Below, one piece after another: positions 36,468-46,984 of a DNA stretch of 64,000 nucleotides. The stretch's first letter is position 1, and each line of letters begins with the position of its first letter. Below the pieces are notes generated by a model. The model was not told the DNA's origin, did no database searches, and saw only the letters and a program-made list of their open reading frames with translations. The DNA comes from Cryptomeria japonica (Eukaryota > Streptophyta > Pinopsida > Cupressales > Cupressaceae). Location of the stretch: NCBI RefSeq assembly GCF_030272615.1, contig NW_026729139.1, positions 114,239 through 178,238 on the forward strand, read 5' to 3'. Both the position numbers and the translations under genes were made by a program.

Positions 36468-37441
36468 TTGATATGTCCGTGTTTATCTGACAACGAAAAC
36501 GAACCTCTACTAATAGTATTTTTTCCCATTCTAAATGACAATGCAAATGTAGGTACCTATGCTATATTTTTACACCGAGAGGCGTTCCTACAGCTGCAGC
36601 AGGGGGGAGTGAAGGCATCCGTGTATACACTAAAGAAAACTAAAAAAGAAACCAAAGTAACTGACATCTTATGGAATGTGAATTGTTTTGTATTCCGGCA
36701 GTTACAAACATCATTCCTTACTGTCACATAGAATTTGAATCTATTCAAATGCTAAGCGATTCACAAAGCTTATATTATGCACATCCCATTTCCTCTTTTT
36801 CTAAGCTAAATCCATTTCAATTGTGAAAAGCATCGCAGTCTCCATATTCTGGCACTTATTTGTTGCAAAATACACAAGAGTAGATCCAAATACATATTCA
36901 AATCAAGAAGGTGGAGAAGACTGTGTTGAACATTATAGTCTCAGGCCACATGAAGACACGCTTAGGAAGCCACCTCTTCTCAGGCCACATGCTTTTGCAT
37001 GGCATATCAAGCATGTTTGTATTCATATAATTTGTTTTACAGAAATAATTTTTTGTAAGGCAGGATTTAGAAAACCATTGAAATTTTTCTTTGTGCCTTA
37101 ATTGTTATGGGTTTAATTCTATAGTGGGAAAATTTGGAAAAGAATTCTGTAGTGATACTGTGGTGCTCTGTTAGGATTATTGTAATGTGGGACCAATGTG
37201 ATTTTTTTGGATGAATATAGTGAACTTCGAAATATATTATTAGTATTGTTTTTGTTTTTTGTTTTTGTATTTTTAAATTTTATTTGTTATTTTTAGATAG
37301 CGACAGATTTGTATTCGATAGAGAAAACTATACAGTACACACTTTAAAAGTAATTGAACCAGTATATGGAAGCATTCGTTGGACAAAAGATAAAGGAGGT
37401 ACTCCTGTAACCTCCAAGAAGGGCATCCATGGTCTCTATCA
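36468..37441 (+). other. Possible orphan exon(s) of an unidentified gene
   Basis: The clearest piece is 37298-37441: preceded by a T-rich stretch and ...tttttag, followed by gtgtga, and open in one frame with no low complexity (DSDRFVFDRENYTVHTLKVIE... ending GIHGLYQ). An open frame at 36468-36731 contains AIFLHREAFLQLQQGGVKAS and KKTKKETKVTDILW. Neither is recognised, no continuation could be linked, and start and stop are unknown. It could be a gene fragment carried by a transposon or duplicated with the flank at 36112. Confidence 0.3.
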
Positions 37442-37449
37442 GGTGTGAA

Positions 37450-38460
37450 TCCATTATAAATAATACAAATAAGTCAATATTGAATCCAAGTCTCTATTGA
37501 TTCAAATGTATGGATACATATTATTTTTTGGTATTCCTTTGTATAGTGGTAAAAAAATATGTTTATTGAGTGTCTTTGCAATCAGATAGCATATCATAAT
37601 TATAATTATTTGAACTATTACTAATTTTTGACTGTTTTTTCAAGGATCCGACTGTTCCCTTTCTTTGAACAGTTCAGGTAATAGACAAGCCATCCCAACA
37701 TCATAGCTTTGAGAATGAATCAACTTCAAGAAGTTTGATGTTTCTACATATTCATTGAAGCATATTCAATGATGGTGTTTTAAGTAGATTATTATCTATT
37801 TTATACTATCAAGATTTTATATCATATATTTAATATAAATTAATTGTAAATCATATTAATAATGGTTCCAATTGAATCTATGAATACAATTTGCTAATTT
37901 GAATATATTGTAAAGTTGGACATTTTTTTGGTGGTCAATTTTCTTGTCGATAAATATGTCTATCTCATATAGATTAACAATAGAAAATCAATGTCAATTA
38001 ATATTTTTACAATGCATTCAAAATTTTCTCTCATAAGAGATCCAAATGAATTATACAATACTTATAAATTTTACCACTTGTGTAGTAGCAAGGATAGATA
38101 GAAAGGTTGATTAAGATTCTTTCATGATTTTAGGACTTTAAGTTTATTTTTGTGAAAAGTTTGATTGATAAGAACTTACCAATTGCTTACAAGGTTTGAG
38201 CTCAATATATTCAATTACCACCATCTTAGTCATGGATATGCACATGTAACTTATTTTGAATATTTCATAAAATTTATATAAATTATAGTATATACTATTT
38301 TGTAAAATTTCATGTTTTTGGGTTTAAAAATGAAAATTTGTTTTAATAGATTTATTAAAATTTTAAATTTATTTTTGGTTTTGTATTTTCTTAAATTATT
38401 ATATCCATTTGAAATTAATTAAAACACATTGTAAATTTACAAATATGTGACTCACTAAAC
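37450..38460. other. AT-rich DNA without a recognised gene
   Basis: No coding signal, RNA gene or repeat boundary recognised before the telomere-like block. Confidence 0.45.
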
Positions 38461-38464
38461 TTGG

Positions 38465-41405
38465 GGTTCTATCTTTAATACCAAGGTTCTATCCCTATCC
38501 CAAACCTTGAATCTAATTCTAATCTTATTGATGATCCAAACCCTAACCCTAATCATAATTCTATCCCTAACCCTTCTCAAACCCTAACCATAACCTTAAT
38601 CATAATTATTATTTTCCTAATCTATATATAAATGAATCCAAGCATTATAGCACAATAGTAACCCTAATTCTAGCCTAACCATAACCCTAAGTAAATCTAA
38701 CCATAACCGTAAATATACTTGAATCATAATTCTAATTAAGCTATAACTTGAGCTATATTTAAACCCTAAAACTAAAGTTACAATCTTAACCATAACCCTA
38801 AACCCTAACCCTAACAATAATACTTAGTTTTAACCCTAAAACCTAATCCTAACCATAACCATAACCCTAACCCTAACCCAAACCCATACCCAAACCCTAA
38901 CCCTAACCAAAACCCAAAACATATCCTTAATCCTAAGAGTAAATCCTATCCATAATCCTAATCCTAACCCTAAACCCTAACTCAAACCATTACCCTAACC
39001 CTATCCTTAATCTTAAACCCTAACATTAACCGTAATCCTCACCCTAACCCTAAGCCTAAACCTAACTCAAACCATGATATTAATAATGACCCTAGCTCGA
39101 ATCCTAACCCTAACCTTGACCCAAACCCTAATCTTAACCTTGACCCTAGCTTGATGTAAACCCTAACCCTAACCATAATCCTAACTATGACCCTAAGCCT
39201 AAGCCTAACCATCATCCTAAACCTAACCTTAATGCCAAACATGATGTAAACAATAAACTTAACCATAATCCTAATCATAATCCTAACCCCAACCCTAATC
39301 CTAACTCTAACCTAACCATAATCCTAAACCCTAACCTTGACAACAATCCTGCCCTATATGTAACCCTAATTCAAATTGAGATTTTATCATAATCTATTCC
39401 TAACCTTAGCCTAGCTCAAACCCTAATCCTAATAGAACATTAATACCAATTTAACCCTAACCTTAATGTAATTGAACCATAACCCTAATTTTAACCCTAA
39501 CTTTGATGTAAACCCTAAACATAATTGTAACCCTAACACTAAACCCTAACCATAAACTTAAGTTCCTTAACAGTAAACCTTAACCCTAACCATAATCCTA
39601 TTTTGAACGTCAACCATAACCCTCAAGTAACCTTGATTGTAAATCCAACCTATGATTGACATTATCCCCAATCTTTATGCTAACATAACCCATAACCCTA
39701 ATTGAATTCTAATGCTAACCTTCAAACAAAGCTCTATTAATTTAGTTGTAATGCTAACCTTAATCCTAATTAAACCCTATCCCTAACCCTAATACTGATT
39801 CTAATTGAACCTGAATCTTTACCGCAAGCATTATCCTACAATAATAACTCTAATCGTTACTAAAACCACTTACAATTATTATTTTATCTATAATACTATT
39901 ACACCCTCTAATCCGGACCCTAACTCTATAATGACCCTAAACCTAACTTTATATCTAACCCTAACCCTAACAACCCTAATCCTAACCCAAACCCTAACTC
40001 TTATAGCTATCATCACATACTATCTTTCATTGCAATCTTAAGCCTAACCCTAACCCTAATCCTAATTTTAATTCTAACCCTAACCCTAATTTAAATTATA
40101 ATCACTATTTATAATCTTTAAACCTTACCCTAATTATAATCACTAATACTAACCCTAAACCTAACCCTAATTATAACCCTTACACTAATTATAATTATAA
40201 GCCTAACCCTAACCCTAATTCTAACCCTCACCCTAATTCTAACCCTCACCCTAATTCTAACCCTAACCCTAACTCTAATTTTAATTATAATCAATAATTA
40301 TAATCTTTAACGCTAACGCTAATTATAATTATAACCCTAACCCTAACCCTAATTCTAACCTTAACCCTAACCCTAACCTAACTGTAACCCTAAACCCTAA
40401 ACCTAACAATAATACTTAGTCTTAACCCTAAAACCTAATCCTAACCATAACCCTAACAACATGCTTTATCCTTGAATCCTAACCCTTCTTGAGTCATAAC
40501 ATGAACTGTAACCTTAATTTAGTTGTAATGCTAACCCTAATCCTAATTAAACCCTATCCCTAACCCTAATACTGATTCTAATTGAACTTGAACTTGAACT
40601 TGAACCCTTACCCCAAGCATTATCCTACAATAATAACTATAATCGTTAACTAAAACCAATTATAACTATTATTTTATCTATAATACTATAACTCCCTCTA
40701 ATCTAGACCCTAACCCTAACAACCCTAATCTTGACCCAAACCCTAACTCTCATAGCTATCATAATAGACTATCTTTCTATGCAATCTTAACCCTAACCCT
40801 AACCCTAATCCTAATTATTATTCTAGACCTAACTCTAACCCTAATCCTAATTTTAATTATAATCTTTAAACTTTACGCTAATTATAATCACTAAGACTAA
40901 CCCCAATACTAACCCTAAATCTAACAATGATCCTATACAAAAACCAAAACTTGATGGTAACCCTAACCATGATATACACCCTAACTGTTATCATATTCCT
41001 AACCCTAACCATGATATAAACCTTAACCCTGACCATAATACTAACCTTAATCCTAATCCAAAATATAACCACAAACTAAATCCTAATTCTAACCATACCC
41101 TCAGTTATAATTGTAACCCTGACACTAAACCCTAACCTTAACCATAAATTTAACCCTAATATTAAACCGTAACCATAACCCTAACCCTAACCATGATCCT
41201 AATTGTAATCCTAAACCTTAATGCTAACCATAATCCTAAACCAAAACCAAACCCTAGAACGTTGATGCTAACCCTAACCATGATATAAACCCTAAACATT
41301 ATCATAACCCTAACCCTAATCATAAATCTAACCTGAACCATGATGTAAACCTTAACCCTAACCATAACACTAACCTTAACCCTAATGCTAACCATAACCA
41401 TAATA
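38465..41405. repeat. Interstitial telomere-like array, degenerate (CCCTAA)n on +
   Basis: About 2.9 kb of variants of the plant telomere unit (CCCTAAA/TTTAGGG type). On + it reads cctaaccctaaccctaatcc with frequent substitutions (ccataac, cttaacc, ctaattc), so the G-rich strand is -. Short exact runs occur near 38865 and 40205. No open gene is real here; apparent frames are repeat translations. Within it longer segments are duplicated (see the entry at 39720). Confidence 0.95.
39720..40810. repeat. Two about-780 bp higher-order units inside the telomere-like array
   Basis: The stretch from 39740 (tttagttgtaatgctaacc, aatactgattctaattgaac, aagcattatcctacaataat, atctataatacta) to about 40045 (atagctatcat, actatctttc.ttgcaatctt) repeats from about 40518 to 40790 with small changes. 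A second shared piece is ctaacaataatacttag.. ttaaccctaaaacctaatcc at 38812 and 40403. Confidence 0.85.
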
Positions 41406-41721
41406 CTCGCAATTAAATAAAGATTTATATTATCATTAAATAAAGTTTAATATATCTTAGATTTTAGTATTTGCTTTGATCTTGCAACACATATATATTA
41501 TATAAAATAGTCTAAATAGATATTTAAAATTTCATATATCTCTACGTAATAATATAATAATATTGTAATATAATTTATTTTAGAACAAACAAATATAAAA
41601 TAATAATAATAATAATTGTAATAATAATATTACATATTATTGCAACAAACATTAATAATATAATATTATATAGTTCTATTTTGATTTTTTTTATTGTTTC
41701 CCATGTTGCGTCGTGATTGCT

Positions 41722-41870
41722 ACTAGCTTACATATATTTGATTTTAATCAAATATATATACAATACGCCGAGAGATATCCTTATCGAGGCGCCTATTTTT
41801 ATCATGTACCTGAACTCTAATAGGCGCCTCGATAAGGATATCTCTTGGCGTATGATATATGTAAGCTAGT
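41722..41870. repeat. Near-perfect 149-bp palindrome (fold-back element or hairpin locus)
   Basis: Outer arms actagcttacatatat (41722-41737) and its exact complement (41855-41870). Inner arms 41763-41796 and 41820-41853 are complementary over 34 bp with one mismatch (atacgccgagagatatcc...gaggcgcctat). The left side has an extra 25 bp that is itself a small hairpin (atatttgattttaatcaaatat). The central loop is 23 bp. The arms are more GC-rich than the surroundings. Confidence 0.9.
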
Positions 41871-41879
41871 TTATTTATT

Positions 41880-43125
41880 TTTTTAGAGAATGTAGAGTCT
41901 CCTATTCAAGCCAATGAGCGAAATGCAAATATACAACTTTTTAAAAAGTAAAACACTAAATATTTTTCATTAAATTGAAACTTCCATTTTGTCTTTTTTC
42001 ATACGTTTTTCATGCATAACCTTTTTCATGCAATTATTAGTATGCAAATAATATAATTTTTTTTAATTTTAAATATTTTAAGGGTGGTTTACATTTTTTT
42101 CAAATATATATACAATAAATTAATTTAAATATTAAATTTTGTATTTTGATTTTTAAATTTTTTTAACAAATTTAAATATGAAAGTTTATTGTTTTTAACA
42201 AAATTTGTTAATTTAAATGATATTTTTCTTATATAATTTTTTATATATTCAAAAAAATTTAAGAGATCATTAAAAATATATTAATATTATTATTTAAATC
42301 ATTTTTTTATTTTTTTTTGTATCTTTATAATTTAAATTTTATGTTTAGAATTTAAGATTTATTTTTTAAATTTTAAAAAGTAATGAATGTAATATTAAAG
42401 ATGAAAACAATAAAGCTTCAAATAATTTAAAAATATTAATTTAATTTTAGATAATGAAGAGTTGGGTTGATTATAGTATTAAACTAAATATACAAAATGT
42501 ATAGATAATAAAATAAGAATATTTAACTGAAAATATCATAATTTATTCTCTATTTCTCATTTGGGATATGACTGTATTAATTTAATTTAATGAGGTTATA
42601 AGAAAATTATTAATAGATTAATTTAGTATGTTAGGGTTAGTGTTAGAGGTGTGATTATTAAAATTAGATACAAAATTAAGATTTTGGTTAAATAGTCTAA
42701 ATTTATTATGAATTTCAGGGCTGGAGATGTGATTTAATTGAAATTATGATAAGAATTTCTTTCATATTATAAATTTAATCTTAATATTCTTTTATTAAAT
42801 ATATTAATAATATATGTGTTATATTGAATAATTAGATATAATAGTTAATGTCTTATATTAATATTATATGAGTATGATAATATTTTTATGTTATAATATA
42901 ATTCTAATTTTAAAATATTATATTCAATATTTAAAATTTTAATTTGAACCTTAAATGCTAAAAAACCTTTAAAAAAATTATCACTCATAAATTTCAATAT
43001 AATAATATTTATAATGAATGGACTTGAAAGAGCACCACCCTTTGTATTAAAATATCAAATTTTTTAAAATAATATATTATTATAGGATTATTATTAATAT
43101 ATTTAAATTAAATTTCCCTTTTATG
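41880..43125. other. Very AT-rich DNA without a recognised gene
   Basis: Long A/T runs, no coding signal on either strand. Confidence 0.5.
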
Positions 43126-43139
43126 TTTGTTAATTTCAA

Positions 43140-43380
43140 ATTAGTTGGCCTTTGGTCCTACTTTGTGCAGCGTCATCTTTTGAGGACTTTCTGAAAAGGT
43201 ATTATCATTGGAAATCCGACGGTCAGATCTAATTCTATGGTCACTGGAATTTGTAGTGGTGGTGTTGGTGGTTCTTTTAGGATCCTTTTAGTTTTTGTTA
43301 CTATCTTGGTGGGCCTAAGGCCTGATCTTTGTATTTCTGTGATTTCTTGAATAAATCTTTACTCCTTTTTTTCAAAAAAA
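43140..43380 (+). mobile_element. Probable LINE 3'-UTR tail ending in an A-run
   Basis: A GC-richer island with gggcctaaggcctgatcttt, then ttcttgaataaatcttt and a terminal ttcaaaaaaa, the layout of an extremely 5'-truncated plant LINE (UTR plus A-tail). No coding part. Confidence 0.5.
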
Positions 43381-43507
43381 TATATTTAAATTAAATTATA
43401 TTATTGTTAGTGTATTATGTTGATATTATATTATTTTATTATAATTAATATATTATTGTATTTTATTAATGTTATTATCAATATTATTTGTAATGTTTTA
43501 ACTATGA

Positions 43508-45420
43508 CTAATTATCTATGAATATATAAATTGGAGAACGCTTGGAGGAAACCCTTCGACCTGCGTTGTCCCTGGTCCTAGAGGTAGGCCTTCTACCACC
43601 ATTGTCCCTAGTCCTAAAGGTTGCCCTTCGGCCTGCGTTGTCCCTGGTCATGGAGGTCCTAGAGGTGGCCCTTCGGCCTGCGTTGTCCCTGGAGGTAGCC
43701 CTTGTGCTGTTAGTGGGGTTGTTAACAGTTCGTATGTGGATCGATTGGTTAAGGAGACTCGGTCATTCCCTGTTTGTCGCTTCATTGTTGTTAACTTGGA
43801 TGATGAAATGATTAATGAAATAGATCTAGTGGCCTCTAATCTATCTTCTCATGTGGTTATCTATCGATTTAAAGGCTTTTGGCCTAGTCTTTGAAGGCTT
43901 TATGATTGGGTCTCTAAACAATGGGAGCCCCTTATTTCAGACTTGGTGCAGATTTTTCCTTTGGCCAAGGGTTTCTTTGTTGCTAAGTTTGAAAATGTAG
44001 CTGACAGAAAGATTATTCTTTGCAATCATTGTTTTATTTGGGAGAACCATTACCATGGCATGAGGACTTTGTTCCTTTGTCTGAATGCTTTTGTAAGATG
44101 TCAATCTGGGTTAGACTCCCTAACTTCCCTCTTCACTTTTGGGTGGATCCACTTCTTGAGGTAGTGGGGGATGCTTTGGGAGATTTTTTGATGATAGATG
44201 ATGAGTCCTCTGATATCCTTCATTCTATCTACGCTCGTATCTTGGTGGACATTGATGCTTCTAAGGGGTTGCTTGGGGAGATTAAACTATCGACTCCCAA
44301 CGGTTTCTAGATCCAACCTCTAGATTATGAAGGCATTCCCTTCAGATGCAAAAGGTGCTTCAAGATAGGTTATGTAGTGGCTAAATGTGATTTACACAAA
44401 TTTAAAGCAAAGAAGCCTCCGTCTTGGTGGATTGGGGCTTCCTCCCACCATTACACGATGTTAAAGGGCTCTTCTCAGATGGGTACGGGGCCTGATATTT
44501 CTCCTAAAAATGTTGTTGAAGATTCTCCTCCTACCTCTAGTGAGATGGTTCGTTTGAATCCAATCAACGGTTCGGAGTTGTCAAATGTTGTTGGATATGC
44601 CCTTGTTGTTGGTTTTGACAGGTCAGAGGGTGTTGTTCATGTGTCTAGGGAGGTTGTTGGAGTGGTCCATGTGCCTGTTATTTTTTCCAGGGGTGTTTCT
44701 GACCCAGGTTCTTCTATGCCCGCTGGAGCTTCGTTGCTTGCTGGCTATCCCTTAGTCGGTGGTTCAGAGGTGTCAAATGTTGTTGGATCTGCCCTTGTTG
44801 CTGGTTTTGATAGGTTTGAGGGTGTTGTTCATGTGTCAAGGGAGGTTGTTGGAGTGGTCTATGTGCCTATTGTTGTTTCTAGGGGTGTTTCTGGCCCAAG
44901 TCCTGCTCTGCCTGTTGGAGCTTCGTTGCTTGTTGGCTATCCCTCAACTGCTGATTTTCCTGTGTTAAATTCATTGGAGTGGAAAGATGAGGTTGCTAAA
45001 GTTGAAGATGGTTGGATAACGGTAAAAGGTAAATGGTCTAAGAGGTCCTCGCCTGCTTTTGACATGAACCTTCGATCCCACATGAAGGGTCCCAAAGGGA
45101 AATCCTAAGTGTGGGGGTCATCTTAACCCTTGTGGGTAGTTGTGCTCTATTTGTTTTGGGGTGCCTGTAGTTCCTCAGGCAGCTTGTCTCTTTGGGGTTT
45201 ATACCCTTTCTTTATCTGGTAGGCTTGTTGGTTTTCTATGTCTATTCTTTTTCACAACTTCGTTGTTGGAAGCTGTTGGGTCAGTTGTGCTGGTTTTTTG
45301 TTGTGGTTTTCATTTTTAATATCTTTGCACAACTTGCTTTGTTGGGATCTAGATCCTAGTACAATCTTTTGAATTTCGGGTCCCTTCAAAATCTATTTTC
45401 CCTTATTCAAAAACATTTAT
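43508..45420 (+). mobile_element. ORF1-only LINE copy
   Basis: An island of higher GC that contains an ORF1 reading (43525-45108), a roughly 310-bp 3' region with T/G-rich sequence and an end at ccttattcaaaaac near 45415, with AT-rich DNA on both sides. No endonuclease or RT lies between ORF1 and the tail. This resembles non-autonomous ORF1-only LINEs known in other organisms; a deletion of ORF2 is equally possible. Confidence 0.6.
43525..45108 (+). pseudogene. LINE ORF1 (DUF4283, CCHC-like knuckle) with internal 64-aa duplication
   Basis: The start is made of degenerate repeats of the type PSACVVPG.RG (43540-43700). Then VDRLVKETRSFPVCRFIVV, a stop at about 43893 in GFWPSL*, and LAKGFFVAKFENVADRKIIL (DUF4283). 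A frameshift near 44035 leads to WVRLPNFPLHFW, then ARILVDIDASKGLLGEIKL, a TAG at 44308 where Trp is usual, and FRCKRCFKIGYVVAKC (44343-44390), a zinc knuckle with Val at the His position. The C-terminal half holds two tandem copies of a 192-bp/64-aa unit (44569-44760 and 44761-44952; NVVG.ALV.GFDR.EGVVHV), then WKDEVAKVEDGWITVKGKW, a basic end and TAA/TAG at 45106. The last 243 codons are open. Confidence 0.75.
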
Positions 45421-45867
45421 TTATTTTTTTACAAATATAAAATTTTAAATAACAAATTTTTATTTTTACTTTCAATCTAGAAACCCTACCTCCATATTTT
45501 TATTATAATATAATTATTTATTTTGTTATTTTTATATATTAAATTTAAAGAAAAGAAAAAAGAAAAAAGAAAAAAAATTATTTTCTACCAAACCTAGTTG
45601 ATAAACGCCTCCAACAAATTTTATATAGTTTGACAAAATATATATATAATTTCTCATCTTGAATTCTTTTAAAAATATATTTTTATTAAATTCACATATT
45701 ACTTTACTTGTATTACCTGTTAAAGATGTTAAAGCAGAAATATAAAATGGAGTGAATAAGCCCTCACAGTAGCTCTGAATAGATCATGTCACCCCGAGCC
45801 CGAGGTACAATAGAAATGGTCCAACTAAACCGAAACGGAATTTAAAGTTGGGTCCACATAAGACAGC

Positions 45868-45892
45868 ATACACTAAGTCAATGCTTAGTGTG
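45868..45892. repeat. Short palindrome in the receptor-kinase 5' flank
   Basis: cactaagtcaatgcttagtg forms a 7-bp stem hairpin; a related inverted form occurs at 36239-36258 in the third flank copy. Confidence 0.5.
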
Positions 45893-45899
45893 TGTTGTT

Positions 45900-46411
45900 T
45901 AAGGCTGGCCATTTTTGGCGACATTTCAGGAGAGAAAATCAATGGCGATTATTTAGGAGAGGAAGTCAATTAATGGTGGAATTTTAGTTACTTGTTAAAT
46001 ACGGGAAATCAGCAGAGTAACATATGTATTCCTTTTTCTCCTTTCTTTGATGACATTTTTTCATTTTTAAATGTAATATTTCTCTACTTATTCAATCAAA
46101 TAGCTGTCAACGAGTTAAAATAAACATTTATTTTCATGGATGAGCATGGATCTTCGATGTCAAATCTTTTCATTTTAGAAACGTTAAATCTTTTCCCCAA
46201 AGAAAAAAAATTTCACGTTGGATGATTGAAAATAAAATATAATATATTCTGCGTAATTCTTGGAAAATGATATAGTTCTCCCTTGCACATTGACATGAAC
46301 AACGGATGGAATATTTTCTTTAGGACCCAGTGTAAGCAATAAAAAACCCAACTTTTATAATATAACTCAAAATGTCGATGCCCCACCTTAGTATGCATGA
46401 GAGTTGCTGGC
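45900..46411 (+). promoter_or_regulatory. 5' flank of the receptor-kinase gene (ancestral upstream region)
   Basis: This stretch recurs at 12905-13232 plus 23885-24440 and in part at 36112-36325, so it was duplicated with the gene as its upstream region. No convincing TATA box position can be assigned because the solo LTR 46412-46931 now lies between it and the start codon. Confidence 0.5.
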
Positions 46412-46936
46412 TATTAGAAATTAGGATCTAAGGATACTAATCATTATAAACAAGATTATAAAGTAAATGAAATATGAAACATACATGCAAAATGTACACA
46501 TTACACAAGATATACATGGGAAAACCCTTTCGGGTAAAAAACCCCATAAAGCATCATTTAATTAAAACACTTACAAATATAGTCTATAATAAAATAGACA
46601 TGAACCTGGGGACACTCCTCTAATACTTCCACATGGCCAATAATACCTCATGTGCATAGTGATACAACTCACCATAAAGCTCCAAATTCACACACCTCTC
46701 AAATGAGAGAGAACCTCCTTAAATATAGGAGGAAGGGTGACTTCACTAGTCACACCTTTTCAATAACCCCCACTCATAAATAATTAATAGTCTAATAGTT
46801 ATTAGATTATAATTATTTCAAATGGGATATGCTTATAAAGCATATAATATATAAGGTTTTATAACCTTATATTAGAACATTATATATAAATTTTATAAGA
46901 ATGTGATCCCTAATAACATTATGTTCTAACACTAGC
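46407..46936. mobile_element. 520-bp solo LTR just upstream of the receptor-kinase start
   Basis: The LTR 46412-46931 has ends TATTAGAA and TTCTAACA, an inverted pair TGTTAGAA/TTCTAACA with one change at the left end. The flanks are CTGGC (46407-46411) and CTAGC (46932-46936), a 5-bp target duplication with one mismatch. It contains cacaagatatacatgggaaaacccttt, a motif of copia LTRs read on -. No coding part is inside. It ends 53 bp before the ATG at 46985 and may supply or disturb the promoter and 5' UTR. Confidence 0.85.
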
Positions 46937-46984
46937 ACTCTTTCTCATTGATTCGCTTCCTGCTTGCAATCTCCATTGATCATC

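Noticed and set aside
38617-41401. Long frames within the telomere-like block on both strands
   Set aside because: They are translations of the CCCTAA-type repeat (runs such as RVRV or LTLT) with no domain.
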